The notes under the pieces are model-generated. The model ran no database searches. It was not told the origin of the DNA and worked only from the letters and a program-made list of their open reading frames with translations. A stretch of 64,000 nt of DNA from Streptomyces sp. NBC_00287 (GTDB lineage: Bacteria; Actinomycetota; Actinomycetes; Streptomycetales; Streptomycetaceae), in the NCBI RefSeq assembly GCF_036173105.1, contig NZ_CP108053.1, forward strand, positions 7,812,001 through 7,876,000, read 5' to 3'. The translations under genes and the position numbers were made by a program. Below are positions 1-9,905 of this stretch, piece by piece; within the stretch, counting starts at the first letter, position 1; the number at the start of each line of letters is the position of its first letter.

Positions 1-825
1 CGACGTACAGGCGAGGCAGAACCACATGAGCGCCACTCGGCCGGTCTTCCAGGCCTCCGAGGGGCTGTACTGGTGGACGGCCGGCGGGTTCTTCTCCAGG
101 GAGCGGCGTGCGCGCGGGTCGTCCGGCGGGTTGAGCGGGTCGATATTCGCGGGCCACCAGTTCTTCGGCGGGTCCTGGAAGTAGTAGCCGGCGACGGCCA
201 CGACAAGCGCGAGGAAGACGCCGACCGAGACCAGGACGACCTTGAAGTTGGAGATGTCCATCATGGTGGTGAACAGGAAGACGAAGGGCACCGAGCCATA
301 GGCGAAGCCGCCGTTGACGAAGCCGGTCTTGCCGCCCTTTCGCTCCGGATACCACTTGCCGACCATGTTGACGCAGGTGGCGTACACCATGCCCGCGCCC
401 ATACCGCTGAACATGCCGAAGCCGATGAAGGCGAGCATGACGTGCGGAGCGTAGGCCAAAGACAGATAGCCCATCAGTGTGCCCAGCGCGCCCAGCATCA
501 TCGCCCAACGCGCGGGCAGCTTGCCGGTCTCACGCAGCCGCCCCGCCGGGAAGGCCACGGCGGCCTGGAAGAACACCCAGACGGTCAGCATCCAGAAGAT
601 GCTGCCTTCGGACCAGTGGTGTGCTTGGTGAATTGTCTCCTCGGCGGACGCGAACGCATATTCCGCGGAGGAGATGCCCATCATGCCCACCCAGGGCAGG
701 ATCACCATCCACTTGCGTTTGCGCCCCATGATGTCGATGTCGGACTCGCCCACTCGATAGACGCGTCCGTTCTTGTCGGTCACCTCCCGGTACGCGGTGA
801 CCTGAGGAACGTCTGTGGTTGTCAC
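1..825 (-). CDS. OFA-family MFS antiporter, oxalate/formate type (3' end outside window)
   Basis: Membrane antiporter of the oxalate/formate (OxlT-like) major facilitator family, expected to exchange external oxalate for internal formate. It runs off the left edge, so only the N-terminal 275 codons are visible. I read it from GTG at 825, preceded by AAGGGG; no stop occurs before base 1. The polypeptide opens with a short hydrophilic leader (VTTTDVPQVTAYREV), followed by alternating hydrophobic segments such as WMVILPWVGMMGI and MLGALGTLMGYLSLAYAP, and the loop GKWYPERKGGKTGFVNGG, which is characteristic of OFA carriers. The oxalate enzymes directly upstream support the substrate. A strong hairpin at 902-934 separates it from the ligase gene, so it probably has its own promoter. 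Substrate is inferred from family and context. Confidence 0.85.
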   Translation of the reverse strand, partial: MTTTDVPQVTAYREVTDKNGRVYRVGESDIDIMGRKRKWMVILPWVGMMGISSAEYAFASAEETIHQAHHWSEGSIFWMLTVWVFFQAAVAFPAGRLRETGKLPARWAMMLGALGTLMGYLSLAYAPHVMLAFIGFGMFSGMGAGMVYATCVNMVGKWYPERKGGKTGFVNGGFAYGSVPFVFLFTTMMDISNFKVVLVSVGVFLALVVAVAGYYFQDPPKNWWPANIDPLNPPDDPRARRSLEKNPPAVHQYSPSEAWKTGRVALMWFCLACTS

Positions 826-848
826 GGCTCGTTGCACCCCTTGCGTCG

Positions 849-876
849 AAAGTTCTGGCCAGCGCCCCCTGTCCAA
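849..876 (-). promoter_or_regulatory. possible promoter of the OFA antiporter gene
   Basis: On the minus strand TTGGAC (871-876) and AACTTT (849-854) are separated by 16 bp, lie downstream of the terminator hairpin and upstream of the GTG at 825. The -10 match is weak, so this is only a candidate. Confidence 0.25.
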
Positions 877-901
877 TGCCTTTCGTGCGCGCACGGGTCC
901 T

Positions 902-934
902 GGGGTCGGCCGACGCGCACCGTCGGCCGACCCC
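902..934 (-). terminator. hairpin terminator after the oxc-frc-ligase operon
   Basis: Perfect 13-bp inverted repeat (GGGGTCGGCCGAC / GTCGGCCGACCCC) with a 7-nt loop, lying 14 bp beyond the ligase stop and before the antiporter start. It has no U tract, as is usual for Streptomyces terminators. It probably ends or attenuates operon transcription before the antiporter gene. Confidence 0.7.
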
Positions 935-947
935 GTTCCCACTCACC

Positions 948-3092
948 TCATGAACCGCCCCCCAACAGCCCCGCCGCCCGCGCCCAGCGGTACTTCGCCC
1001 CGAGCACGGCCACCGGCTTCTCCGTCGTGTACGGGTACGCCACGACCCCTCGCTCGTACAGGTACTGGCAGGCGTCCTCGACCTCGACGTCGCCCGCCAG
1101 CGACGCCACCACCGGCTTCTCGATCCCGCGCTCGCGGAACTCGGCCACCACGCGCGCGGTGAGCTCGGCGAAGACCATGGGGGGAGTGACGATGGTGTGC
1201 CAGTAGCCGAGGACCAGTGCGTGAATGCGAGGATCCTCAAGGCCGAGCCGGATCGTCGCCTCGTACGTCGACGGCGGCTCGCCCCCGGTGATGTCGACCG
1301 GGTTGCCCGCGGCCCCGAAAGGCGGGATGAACTTCCGGAAGGCCTCGTCCAGGTCGGGCGGGATCTCCATCAGGGACAGGCCGTTGTCGGTGACCGCGTC
1401 GGACAGCAGCACCCCGCTGCCGCCGGCCCCCGTGATGATCACGATGTTGTCGCCCTTGGGGGCGGGAAGTACCGGCAACGCGCGCGCGTACTCCAGCATG
1501 TCGTTGAGACCGGGCGCCCGGATGACCCCGGCCTGCCGCAGGATGTCGTCGTACACGGCGTCGTCGCCCGCGAGGGCCCCCGTGTGCGATCCGGCCGCCT
1601 TGGCTCCAGCGGCGGTCCGGCCGGCCTTGAGCACCACGACAGGCTTCTTCGGTACGGTCGCCCGAGCGGCCTCCACAAAGGCGCGCCCGTCCTTGAGGTC
1701 CTCCAGGTGCATCGCGATGCACTCGGTGTGCGGGTCCTCTCCGAACCAGGTCAGCAGGTCGTCCTCGTCCAGATCCGACTTGTTGCCGAGCCCGACGATC
1801 GCCGACACACCCGTCTTCGTGGTGCGGGCGAAGCCCAGGATGGCCATGCCGATGCCACCGGACTGCGAGGTCAGCGCCACGCCGCCCTTGACGTCGTAAG
1901 GCGTGCAGAATGTGGCGCACAGGTCTTGCCACGTCGAGTAGTAGCCGTAGATGTTCGGCCCGAGCAGCCGGACGCCGTGCCGCTCGGCGATGGCCACGAT
2001 CTCGGCCTGGAGCTCGTGTTCCCCGGTCTCCGCGAATCCGGACGGGATCAGCACGGCGTTGGGGATCTTCTTACGTCCCACCTCCTCCAGGGCCGAGGCC
2101 ACGAACTTGGCGGGGATAGCGAAGACCGCCACATCCACCTCACCGGGAACGTCCGTGACACTCTTGTACGCCTTGCGGCCCAGAATGTCATCGGCCTTGG
2201 GGTTCACCGGATGGATCTCCCCGGCGAAGCCGCCGTCGACGAGATTGCGCATCACCGAATTGCCGATCTTCCCCTGCTCGTTGGAGGCGCCGATCACGGC
2301 GACCGAGGAGGGCTGCATCAGACGGCGCATAGAGGTGAGGATCTCCTCGCGCGTGTACTTCCGGCGGGGCGGCGGCTGCTTCTCGGCGAGGATCACGCGG
2401 ATGTCGGCGGCGACCGCGGCCTCCGGCGTGGCGATCACCGGGTTGAGATCCACTTCGGCGATCTCGGGGAAGTCCGCGACCAGTTGGGACACCCGGCGGA
2501 TCTGCTCCGCGATCGCCCATCGGTCCACGGCTGCTTGGCCGCGCACGCCGCGCAGGATCTCCGCCGACCGGATCGAGTCCAGCATCGACAGCGCCTCGTC
2601 CGCGTCCAGGGGAGCGAGCCGGAAGGTGACGTCCTTGAGGACCTCGACCAGCACCCCGCCGAGCCCGAAGGCGACGACCTTGCCGAACGTCGGATCCGTC
2701 ACCGCGCCGACGATGACCTCCTGCCCCTTCGGCAGCAGTTCCTGTACCTGGACGCCCTCGATGCGCGCGGACGCGTCGTACGCGCGCGCGTTGTCGATGA
2801 TTTTGTGGAATGCCGCCCGTACGTCGACCGCACCCTCCACGCCGACGATCACTCCGCCGGCGTCGGTCTTGTGCAGGATGTCCGGAGAGACGATCTTCAT
2901 CACCACGGGGCCGGCGAAGCGCGCCGCATACGCCACCGCCTCGTCGACGTCGGTGGCGAGTTCCTCCCCGGGTACGGCGATCCCGTACGCGTCGGCGATC
3001 ACCTTGCCCTCGGGCGCGGTCAGCGCGGTGCGTCCCTCGGCCCGTACGGAGTCGAGGAGCGTGCGCACCCTCAGGACCCGGTCTTCGGCCAT
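948..3092 (-). CDS. acyl-CoA synthetase (NDP-forming), ATP-grasp plus CoA-binding fusion
   Basis: 714-residue NDP-forming acyl-CoA ligase that fuses both functional halves of a succinyl-CoA-synthetase-like enzyme. The ATP-grasp half comes first (about 1-240, with VVMKIVSPDILHKTDAGGV). A CoA-binding Rossmann half follows (SVAVIGASNEQGKIGNSV, about 265), then ligase domains with the phosphorylated-His motif GSHTGAL and a glycine-rich GAGGSG. Most acetate-CoA ligases of this family have the CoA-binding half first. Start: GTG ATG are adjacent; I chose ATG 3092, 4 bp after the frc stop, so the genes are probably translationally coupled. Context suggests it makes or recycles acyl-CoA (formyl-, acetyl- or oxalyl-CoA) for oxalate use. 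The substrate cannot be read from sequence. Confidence 0.85.
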   Translation of the reverse strand: MAEDRVLRVRTLLDSVRAEGRTALTAPEGKVIADAYGIAVPGEELATDVDEAVAYAARFAGPVVMKIVSPDILHKTDAGGVIVGVEGAVDVRAAFHKIIDNARAYDASARIEGVQVQELLPKGQEVIVGAVTDPTFGKVVAFGLGGVLVEVLKDVTFRLAPLDADEALSMLDSIRSAEILRGVRGQAAVDRWAIAEQIRRVSQLVADFPEIAEVDLNPVIATPEAAVAADIRVILAEKQPPPRRKYTREEILTSMRRLMQPSSVAVIGASNEQGKIGNSVMRNLVDGGFAGEIHPVNPKADDILGRKAYKSVTDVPGEVDVAVFAIPAKFVASALEEVGRKKIPNAVLIPSGFAETGEHELQAEIVAIAERHGVRLLGPNIYGYYSTWQDLCATFCTPYDVKGGVALTSQSGGIGMAILGFARTTKTGVSAIVGLGNKSDLDEDDLLTWFGEDPHTECIAMHLEDLKDGRAFVEAARATVPKKPVVVLKAGRTAAGAKAAGSHTGALAGDDAVYDDILRQAGVIRAPGLNDMLEYARALPVLPAPKGDNIVIITGAGGSGVLLSDAVTDNGLSLMEIPPDLDEAFRKFIPPFGAAGNPVDITGGEPPSTYEATIRLGLEDPRIHALVLGYWHTIVTPPMVFAELTARVVAEFRERGIEKPVVASLAGDVEVEDACQYLYERGVVAYPYTTEKPVAVLGAKYRWARAAGLLGGGS

Positions 3093-3096
3093 CACG

Positions 3097-4338
3097 TCAG
3101 ATCACTCCGTTCGACTTGAGCAGGCGCAGTTCCTCGTCACCGAGGCCGAGCTCGCCGATGAAGACCTCTTCGTTGTGCTGGCCGAGCAGCGGTGAACTGG
3201 TCACCTCCACGGGGGAGTCGGACAGCTTCAGCGGGCTGCCGACGGTCACGAAATCGCCCCGCTCGGGGTGCGGCACGGTGACGACCATCTCGTTGGCGAC
3301 CAGCGAGGAGTCCTCGATGATCTCCTTGGTGGAGAGGATCGGACCGCACGGGATGTTGTGCGCGTTGAGCTTCTCCAGCACCTCCCACTTGGGCAGGGTC
3401 GAGGACCACTCCTCGATCAGCTGGAACATCTTGTTCAGCTTGGGCAGCCGGGCCTCCGGCGTTGCCCACTCGGGGTCCTGGGCCAGTTCGGGCCGGCCGA
3501 TGAGCTCGCTGAGCGGCTTCCAGCCGACGGGCTGCACGATGACGTACACGTAGTCGTTCGGGCCGCCCGGCGCGCACTTGACCGCCCAGCCCGGCTGGCC
3601 GCCGCCGGAGGCGTTTCCGGAGCGGGGAACCTCCGTGCCGAAGTCCTCGTTGGGATATTCAGCGAGTGGGCCATGGGTCAGGCGCTGCTGGTCGCGCAGC
3701 TTCACCCGGCAGAGGTTGAGCACCGCGTGCTGCATGGCCACGTTCACCCGCTGACCACGCCCGGTGGTCTCGCGCTGGAACAGCGCCGCGAGAATCCCCG
3801 CCACCGCGTGGACGCCCGTGCCCGAGTCCCCGATCTGGGCCCCCGTCGCCAGCGGCGGTCCGTCCTCGAAGCCGGTCGTCGACATCGACCCGCCCATGGC
3901 CTGCGCGACGACCTCGTACGCCTTGAAGTTGGTGTACGGGCCGTCCCCGAACCCCTTGATGGAGGCATAGACGATCCGTGGATTGATCTCCTGGATGCGG
4001 TCCCAGGTGAAGCCCATCCGGTCGACCGCGCCCGGACCGAAGTTCTCGACCATGACGTCGGAGCGCCGGATCAGCTCGGTGAGAAGCTCCTTGCCGCGCT
4101 CGGTCTTGGTGTTGAGGGTGATGCTCCGCTTGTTGCAGTTGAGCATCGTGAAGTAGAGGGAGTCCACTTCGGGGAGGTCACGCAGCTGCTTGCGCGTGAT
4201 GTCGCCGGTCGGCGCCTCCAGCTTGACGACGTCCGCGCCGAGCCAGGCGAGCAGCTGGGTCGCGGAGGGACCGGACTGGACGTGCGTCATGTCCAGGACG
4301 CGGATGCCTTCGAGGGCCTTGGTAGGCGTTCCAGTCAT
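3097..4338 (-). CDS. frc: formyl-CoA:oxalate CoA-transferase
   Basis: Class III CoA-transferase of 413 residues that moves CoA from formyl-CoA (or succinyl/acetyl-CoA in relatives) to oxalate, producing oxalyl-CoA for Oxc. The catalytic aspartate is D171 in [10 protein letters not shown], matching Asp169 of the Oxalobacter enzyme. The flexible glycine loop appears as SGGGQPG, and the N-terminal [20 protein letters not shown] is typical. A GTG at 4347 would add three residues, but GAGGTGG sits just upstream of ATG 4338, so I use the ATG. It starts 11 bp after the oxc stop and stops 4 bp before the ligase, as expected for one polycistronic message. Distinction from other class III transferases rests largely on the adjacent oxc. 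Confidence 0.92.
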   Translation of the reverse strand: MTGTPTKALEGIRVLDMTHVQSGPSATQLLAWLGADVVKLEAPTGDITRKQLRDLPEVDSLYFTMLNCNKRSITLNTKTERGKELLTELIRRSDVMVENFGPGAVDRMGFTWDRIQEINPRIVYASIKGFGDGPYTNFKAYEVVAQAMGGSMSTTGFEDGPPLATGAQIGDSGTGVHAVAGILAALFQRETTGRGQRVNVAMQHAVLNLCRVKLRDQQRLTHGPLAEYPNEDFGTEVPRSGNASGGGQPGWAVKCAPGGPNDYVYVIVQPVGWKPLSELIGRPELAQDPEWATPEARLPKLNKMFQLIEEWSSTLPKWEVLEKLNAHNIPCGPILSTKEIIEDSSLVANEMVVTVPHPERGDFVTVGSPLKLSDSPVEVTSSPLLGQHNEEVFIGELGLGDEELRLLKSNGVI

Positions 4339-4348
4339 GGGAGCCACC

Positions 4349-6031
4349 TCACTTGTACATGGTCTGGTTCATGGTTCCGGGGGCGTATGCGTCCGGGTCG
4401 ACCCAGACGTTGATCAGCGAGGGCCTCCCAGACTCGCGGGCGCGCTGCAACGCGGGGCCGATGTCGGCGGGGTCGCGGACCTCCTCGCCGTAACCGCCCA
4501 GCATCTGCGCGAACTTGTCGTAGTGGACGTCGCCGAGGGTGTTGCCGACGCGCTCGCGTGCCTCGCCGTACTTGGCCTTCTGGCCGTAACGGATCTGGTT
4601 CATCGAGGAGTTGTTGCCGACGATGCCGACGAAGGGGAGGTTGTAGCGGACCAGGGTCTCGAAGTCCCAGCCGGTGAGGGAGAAGGCGCCGTCGCCGAAG
4701 AGGGCGACGACCTCCTTGTCCGGGCGTGCCTGCTTGGCCGCGAGGACGAAGGGGACGCCGACGCCGAGGGTGCCGAGCGGGCCCGGGTCCATCCAGTGGC
4801 CGGGCGACTTGGGCTGCACCACCTGACCGGAGAAGGTGACGATGTCCCCGCCGTCGCCGATGTAGATGGAGTCCTCGGTGAGGAAGTCGTTGATCTCGCT
4901 CACCAGTCGGTACGGGTGGATGGGGGAGGCGTCCGAGCGCAGGTGCGGCAGCCGCTTCTCGATCGCGGTCTGCTCGGCCGAGCGCAGCTCGTCCAGCCAC
5001 TCCTTGCGCTTGGACGCGCCGCCGTTGAGGCGTCCGGAGGCGGCCTCGGTGACCGCCTTGAGCACCAGTCCCGCGTCGCCGACGATGCCGAGGTCGATGT
5101 CGCGGTTCTTGCCGACGGTCCGGTAGTCGAGGTCGATCTGTACGACGGTCGCGTCCGGCGACAGCCGCTTGCCGTAGCCCATGCGGAAGTCGAAGGGCGT
5201 ACCGACGATGACGATGACGTCGGCGCCCGAGAAGGCGTACCGGCGTGAGAGCTGGAAGTGATGCGGGTCGCCGGGCGGCAGGGTGCCGCGTCCGGCGCCG
5301 TTCATGTACGCGGGGATGTTGAGGGTGCGGACCAGCTCGATGGCGGCCTCGGTGCCGCGGGTCGTCCACACCTGGCTGCCCAGCAGGATCGCGGGCTTCT
5401 CGGCGTGTACGAGCAGGTCGGCGAGCTTCTCGATCGCCTCGGGGTCGCCGGCGGAGCGGGTCGAGGCGCGGTAGGCGCCGGGCCGGGGCACGCGCGCCTT
5501 GGCCGTGGGCACCTTGGCGTCGAGGACGTCCCGGGGGATCTCCAGGAAGGAGGGCCCGGGCGCGCCGTGGTAGCACTCGCGGAACGCCATGGACACCATG
5601 TCCGCCGCGCGCGCCGTGTCCGGCACGGCCGCCGCGAACTTGGTGATCGGCGTCATCATGTCGACGTGCGGGAGGTCCTGCAGGGACCCCATCTTGTGCT
5701 GGGTGAGGGCCCCCTGGCCGCCGATCAGCAGCATCGGGGACTCGGCGCGGAAGGCGTTGGCGACGCCGGTGACCGCGTCGGTCGTACCGGGACCCGCGGT
5801 GACGACGGCGCAGCCGGGCTTGCCGGTGATGCGGGCGTAACCGTCGGCGGCGTGCGCGGCGACCTGCTCGTGGCGTACATCGACGACTTCGATGCCCTCG
5901 TCGACGCAGCCGTCGTAGATGTCGATGATGTGGCCGCCGCACAAGGTGTAGATGCGGTCGACCCCCTCGGCCTTCAAGGCCTTGGCTACGAGATGACCAC
6001 CGGAAATGACGTCCTGGGTGTCGTCGGGCAT
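4349..6031 (-). CDS. oxc: oxalyl-CoA decarboxylase
   Basis: Thiamine-diphosphate enzyme of 560 residues converting oxalyl-CoA to formyl-CoA and CO2, the energy-yielding step of oxalate catabolism. The cofactor-activating glutamate is E55 in [19 protein letters not shown]. The ThDP/Mg motif runs from [10 protein letters not shown] to [14 protein letters not shown] near residues 445-480. Length matches the family. ATG 6031 is preceded by an AGGA-type site and is the first start giving the family N-terminus; an open frame continues upstream but looks non-coding. First gene of the operon; the promoter must lie in 6032-6176, where an inverted repeat is found. Product formyl-CoA feeds back to Frc. 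Other ThDP enzymes (glyoxylate carboligase, acetolactate synthase) are less likely given the frc neighbour. Confidence 0.94.
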   Translation of the reverse strand: MPDDTQDVISGGHLVAKALKAEGVDRIYTLCGGHIIDIYDGCVDEGIEVVDVRHEQVAAHAADGYARITGKPGCAVVTAGPGTTDAVTGVANAFRAESPMLLIGGQGALTQHKMGSLQDLPHVDMMTPITKFAAAVPDTARAADMVSMAFRECYHGAPGPSFLEIPRDVLDAKVPTAKARVPRPGAYRASTRSAGDPEAIEKLADLLVHAEKPAILLGSQVWTTRGTEAAIELVRTLNIPAYMNGAGRGTLPPGDPHHFQLSRRYAFSGADVIVIVGTPFDFRMGYGKRLSPDATVVQIDLDYRTVGKNRDIDLGIVGDAGLVLKAVTEAASGRLNGGASKRKEWLDELRSAEQTAIEKRLPHLRSDASPIHPYRLVSEINDFLTEDSIYIGDGGDIVTFSGQVVQPKSPGHWMDPGPLGTLGVGVPFVLAAKQARPDKEVVALFGDGAFSLTGWDFETLVRYNLPFVGIVGNNSSMNQIRYGQKAKYGEARERVGNTLGDVHYDKFAQMLGGYGEEVRDPADIGPALQRARESGRPSLINVWVDPDAYAPGTMNQTMYK

Positions 6032-6084
6032 GGCGAAGTCCTGTCCCTTCGTAGGGGGTTGGAGCGGCTCTCGCGGTACATTGC

Positions 6085-6106
6085 ATACAGTCGACGAATA
6101 CTGTAT
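6085..6106. promoter_or_regulatory. candidate operator between oxc and sucC
   Basis: Perfect 7-bp inverted repeat ATACAGT-N8-ACTGTAT in the 145-bp divergent region, 54 bp before oxc and 71 bp before sucC. Size and spacing suit a dimeric GntR- or TetR-type repressor that could control both arms of the oxalate locus. The regulator is not in this window. Confidence 0.55.
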
Positions 6107-6176
6107 GAAGCTTGTTATCCCGCATCCGGTGGGTGGTGTCCAGGGGGCGTGCGGCACTTTTGAGTCAGGAGCCGGA

Positions 6177-7307
6177 ATGGACTTGTACGAGCACCAGGCA
6201 AGGGAACTCTTCGAGGAACACGGCATCTTGGTGCCGAGAGCCGAGGTGACGGACTCGGCGAAGGAGGCGCGCGAGATCGCTCGCCGGCTCGGCGGACGTG
6301 TCGTCGTCAAGGCACAGGTGAAGACGGGCGGGCGCGGCAAGGCAGGCGGAGTCAAGCTCGCCGCGGACCCGGCCGCCGCCGAACTGACGGCCCGCCAGAT
6401 CCTCGGCATGGACATCAAGGGCCATCTCGTCGGCAAGGTGATGCTGGCCCAACCCGTGGACATCGAGACGGAGTTCTACGTCTCCTACGTCCTCGACCGA
6501 GCCGCCGGCCGCTTCCTCGCCATCGCCTCCGCCGAAGGCGGCATGGAGATCGAGGAGGTCGCCGCCAGCAGGCCGGAGGCGGTGGCCCGCGTCCATATCG
6601 ACCCGGCCGAGGGCGTCACCTCGGCGAAGGCGAGCGAGATCGCCGAGGCGGCCGGGCTCCCGCCACAGACCGTCGACGTCCTGGTACGGCTGTGGGAGGT
6701 GCTGGTCCGCGAGGACGCCGTGCTCGTCGAGGTCAACCCGCTCGTCCGTACCCGGCAGGGGCAGATCCTCGCCCTCGACGGCAAGGTCACTCTCGACGAC
6801 AACGCCGGTTTCCGGCAGGCGCGTTGGGGCGCCGAGGGCGAGGCGCACGACGACCCGCTGGAGGCGGCCGCGGCGGCCAAGGGCCTCAACTACGTCAAGC
6901 TCGACGGCGAGGTGGGCATCATCGGCAACGGCGCGGGACTCGTCATGTCGACGCTCGACGTGGTCGCCGGCTGCGGTGCCCGCCCCGCCAACTTCCTCGA
7001 CATCGGCGGCGGAGCCTCGGCCCAGATCATGGCCGACGGACTGTCCGTGATCCTCTCCGACCCGGCCGTGAAGTCGGTCTTCGTCAATGTCTTCGGCGGC
7101 ATCACCGCCTGTGACGCGGTCGCCGACGGCATCGTAAAGGCCCTGGACGAGGTGCGGTTGACCAAGCCGCTCGTCGTGCGCCTCGACGGCAACAACGCGG
7201 CGCGCGGCCGCGCCATCCTCGACGAGCACGCCCACCCGCTGGTCGAGCAGGCCACCACCATGGACGGCGCCGCCCGTCGAGCCGCCCAACTCGCCACCTC
7301 AGCCTAA
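6177..7307 (+). CDS. sucC: succinate-CoA ligase beta subunit (second-copy type)
   Basis: ATP-grasp subunit of succinyl-CoA synthetase, 376 residues, which with SucD interconverts succinyl-CoA and succinate with phosphorylation of ADP/GDP. Visible motifs: the opening [17 protein letters not shown], the nucleotide loop [19 protein letters not shown] near residue 45, the metal/nucleotide site VEVNPL, and the C-terminal IFGGIT-like [15 protein letters not shown]. Start: ATG 6177 behind GGAG. It is followed 14 bp later by sucD. Location divergent from oxc, rather than in a TCA context, suggests a dedicated job: regenerating succinyl-CoA as CoA donor for the oxalate transferase. That role is inference. 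Confidence 0.92.
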   Translation: MDLYEHQARELFEEHGILVPRAEVTDSAKEAREIARRLGGRVVVKAQVKTGGRGKAGGVKLAADPAAAELTARQILGMDIKGHLVGKVMLAQPVDIETEFYVSYVLDRAAGRFLAIASAEGGMEIEEVAASRPEAVARVHIDPAEGVTSAKASEIAEAAGLPPQTVDVLVRLWEVLVREDAVLVEVNPLVRTRQGQILALDGKVTLDDNAGFRQARWGAEGEAHDDPLEAAAAAKGLNYVKLDGEVGIIGNGAGLVMSTLDVVAGCGARPANFLDIGGGASAQIMADGLSVILSDPAVKSVFVNVFGGITACDAVADGIVKALDEVRLTKPLVVRLDGNNAARGRAILDEHAHPLVEQATTMDGAARRAAQLATSA

Positions 7308-7321
7308 GGAGACGGGACACC

Positions 7322-8206
7322 ATGGCGATCTACCTCACCAAGGAGAGCAAGGTCCTCGTCCAGGGCATGACCGGCGGCGAGGGCATGAAGCACACCCGGC
7401 GCATGCTCGCGGCCGGCACCAACGTCGTCGGCGGCGTCAACCCCCGCAAGGCGGGCCGCACCGTCGACTTCGACGACCGGGCCGTCCCCGTCTTCGGCTC
7501 GGTCGGCGAAGGCATGGCGGAGACCGGCGCGGACGTCAGCGTCGTCTTCGTGCCGCCCGCCTTCGCCAAGGCCGCCGTCGTCGAGGCAGCCGACGCCGGC
7601 ATCGGCCTCGCGGTCGTCATCACCGAGGGCATCCCCGTGCACGACTCCGTCGCCTTCACGGCATACGCGAAGGACAAGGGCACGCGCGTCATCGGCCCCA
7701 ACTGCCCCGGCCTGATCACCCCAGGGCAGTCCAACGCGGGCATCATCCCCGCCGACATCACCAAGCCGGGCCGTATCGGCCTGGTCTCCAAGTCCGGCAC
7801 GCTCACCTACCAACTCATGTACGAACTCCGCGACATCGGCTTCTCGACCTGCGTCGGCATCGGCGGTGACCCGGTGATCGGGACCACCCACATCGACTGC
7901 CTCGCCGCCTTCCAGGACGACCCCGACACCGAACTCATCGTCGTCATCGGGGAGATCGGCGGCGATGCGGAGGAACGCGCTGCCGCGTACATCCGCGACC
8001 ACGTCACCAAGCCCGTCGTCGGCTACATCGCCGGATTCACCGCCCCCGAAGGCAAGACCATGGGCCACGCCGGCGCCATCGTCTCCGGCTCCTCCGGTAC
8101 GGCGGCGGCCAAGAAGGAGGCGCTGGAGGCGGCCGGGGTACGGGTGGGGAGCACGCCGACGGAGACGGCAAGGCTCGTGCTCGCGCGGCTCGAAGAACGG
8201 CGGTAG
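7322..8206 (+). CDS. sucD: succinate-CoA ligase alpha subunit
   Basis: CoA-binding and phosphohistidine subunit, 294 residues. N-terminal CoA site [36 protein letters not shown] near 126-143, and the active-site histidine H249 in [13 protein letters not shown] are all present, so the enzyme should be functional with SucC. AAGGAG lies 9 bp before ATG 7322; the gene is in an operon with sucC. The last codons (RLEERR-stop) form the first unit of a 32-bp tandem repeat that continues downstream (8183-8308). Confidence 0.93.
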   Translation: MAIYLTKESKVLVQGMTGGEGMKHTRRMLAAGTNVVGGVNPRKAGRTVDFDDRAVPVFGSVGEGMAETGADVSVVFVPPAFAKAAVVEAADAGIGLAVVITEGIPVHDSVAFTAYAKDKGTRVIGPNCPGLITPGQSNAGIIPADITKPGRIGLVSKSGTLTYQLMYELRDIGFSTCVGIGGDPVIGTTHIDCLAAFQDDPDTELIVVIGEIGGDAEERAAAYIRDHVTKPVVGYIAGFTAPEGKTMGHAGAIVSGSSGTAAAKKEALEAAGVRVGSTPTETARLVLARLEERR

Positions 8207-8308
8207 TCCAGCCGGCGCGGCTCGAAGAGCAGCGTCAGTCCACGTCGCGCAGCTCGAAGAGCAGCGGTAGTCCAGCTCAGGCGCCTCGACGAGCAGCCGC
8301 AGTCCAGG
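8183..8308 (+). repeat. four tandem 32-bp repeats spanning the sucD stop codon
   Basis: Units begin near 8183, 8215, 8247 and 8279 and share the core CTCGA-GAGCAGC-G-AGTCCA. The first unit encodes the sucD C-terminus and stop; the next three are non-coding copies with a few substitutions each. Looks like successive duplication of the gene tail. No known repeat family recognised. Confidence 0.8.
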
Positions 8309-8363
8309 CGTACCAAACGCTCGCCCCCCGCCCCCGAATGTGCACCGAGAGCGGAGCAACCCC

Positions 8364-9905
8364 ATGCCAACCTCCCTCACCCTCAAATCCGGCACCTCCT
8401 GGCCCGACGCCTGGCAGCGGTGTCTCGCCGTCGCCCCCGAGGCCTTCCGGGACGACCGTGTCCTCAACCTCTGGAACGGCACCTGGCAGGCGGACGGCCG
8501 TGCGCTGTCCGCCACCAGCCCCCTCGACGGCAGTCCCATCGCGGGCCCGCCCCGCCTGGACCGGGCCACCGCCCACCGGGCCGTACGCGCCTCGCTCGAC
8601 CAGCACCGCGCCTGGCGGCACATCCCCCTCGACGAGCGCCGCGCCCGGGTCGCGGCCACCCTCGACGCCCTCACCCAGCACCGCGAACTCCTCGCCCTGT
8701 TGCTGGTCTGGGAGATCGGCAAGCCCTGGCGGCTCGCGCAGGCGGACGTCGACCGGGCGATCGACGGCGTGCGCTGGTACGTCGACGGCATCGAGCCGAT
8801 GCTCGCCGGACGGGCCCCGCTGGACGGCCCGGTTTCCAACATCGCGAGCTGGAACTACCCGATGAGCGTGCTCGTTCACGCAGTACTGGTACAGGTATTG
8901 GCAGGCAACGCGGTCATCGCCAAGACCCCGACCGACGGCGGCGTTTCCTGTCTCACCCTGGCCTCGGCGCTGGCCGCCCGCGAAGGGATTCCCGTCACCC
9001 TCGTCAGCGGCAGTGGGGGCGAGCTGTCCCAGGCGCTGGTGCGGGCGCCCGAGATCGGCTGCGTCTCCTTTGTCGGCGGCCGTGACACCGGCGCCGCGGT
9101 GGCAACTGCCGTCGCCGACCTCGGCAAACGACATGTACTCGAACAGGAAGGACTCAACACCTGGGGCATCTGGAACTACACGGACTGGGACGCGCTCAAG
9201 GCGGTCGTGCCCAAGCTCTTCGACTACGGCAAACAGCGCTGCACGGCGTACCCGCGCTTCGTCGTCCAACGCACGCTGTTCGACGAGTTCCTGGCGGCGT
9301 ACCTCCCGGCGGTGCGCACACTCAGGGTCGGCCACCCGCTGGCCGTCGAGCACCCCGACGACCCCTACCCGGCGCTGGACTTCGGTCCGGTGATCAACGC
9401 GGCCAAGGCCAAGGAGCTGCACGACCAGGTCGCCGAGGCCGTCGACCGGGGCGCCGTTCCGCTGCACCGCGGCAGCCTGGCCGACGCCCGCTTCCTGCCC
9501 GGCCAGGACACCGCGGCGTACGTCCAGCCCGTCACGCTGCTCAATCCGCCGCCGTCCTCGCCGCTGCATCACGCGGAGCCGTTCGGGCCGGTCGACACCA
9601 TCGTCCTGGTCGACACCGAGGCCGAACTGCTGGCCGCCATGAACGCCTCCAACGGCGCCCTGGTCGCCACGCTGTCCACGGACGACCGGTCGGCCTTCGA
9701 CCGCCTCGCCCCGCAGATCCGCGCCTTCAAGGTCGGCCACGGCACACCGCGCTCCCGCGGCGACCGCGACGAGCTGTTCGGCGGGTTCGGCGCGTCCTGG
9801 CGTGGCGCCTTCGTCGGCGGGGAGCTGCTGGTGCGAGCGGTGACGCGAGGGCCGGCGGGGGAGCGGTTGCCGGGGAACTTCCCGGAGTACCACCTCATGC
9901 CGTGA
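8364..9905 (+). CDS. aldehyde dehydrogenase family protein
   Basis: NAD(P)-dependent aldehyde dehydrogenase fold, 513 residues. The catalytic cysteine is C293 in DYGKQRCTAYPRF. The general-base region reads VLEQEGLNTWG (E260/E262) instead of the usual LELGGKN, a clear deviation. SNIASWNYPMSV near 158-169 corresponds to the Rossmann entry and TAAYVQPVTLLNPP plus HAEPFGPV to the C-terminal barrel. Start ATG 8364 is preceded by GGAG. Downstream of sucCD and possibly co-transcribed with it across the 157-bp repeat-containing gap. A role in oxidising glyoxylate, glycolaldehyde or a semialdehyde linked to oxalate is plausible, but the substrate is unknown. Confidence 0.85.
   Translation: MPTSLTLKSGTSWPDAWQRCLAVAPEAFRDDRVLNLWNGTWQADGRALSATSPLDGSPIAGPPRLDRATAHRAVRASLDQHRAWRHIPLDERRARVAATLDALTQHRELLALLLVWEIGKPWRLAQADVDRAIDGVRWYVDGIEPMLAGRAPLDGPVSNIASWNYPMSVLVHAVLVQVLAGNAVIAKTPTDGGVSCLTLASALAAREGIPVTLVSGSGGELSQALVRAPEIGCVSFVGGRDTGAAVATAVADLGKRHVLEQEGLNTWGIWNYTDWDALKAVVPKLFDYGKQRCTAYPRFVVQRTLFDEFLAAYLPAVRTLRVGHPLAVEHPDDPYPALDFGPVINAAKAKELHDQVAEAVDRGAVPLHRGSLADARFLPGQDTAAYVQPVTLLNPPPSSPLHHAEPFGPVDTIVLVDTEAELLAAMNASNGALVATLSTDDRSAFDRLAPQIRAFKVGHGTPRSRGDRDELFGGFGASWRGAFVGGELLVRAVTRGPAGERLPGNFPEYHLMP

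Noticed and set aside
8183-8308. Tandem 32-bp units considered as a CRISPR array
   Set aside because: The units are directly adjacent and degenerate, with no unique spacers and no cas genes nearby.
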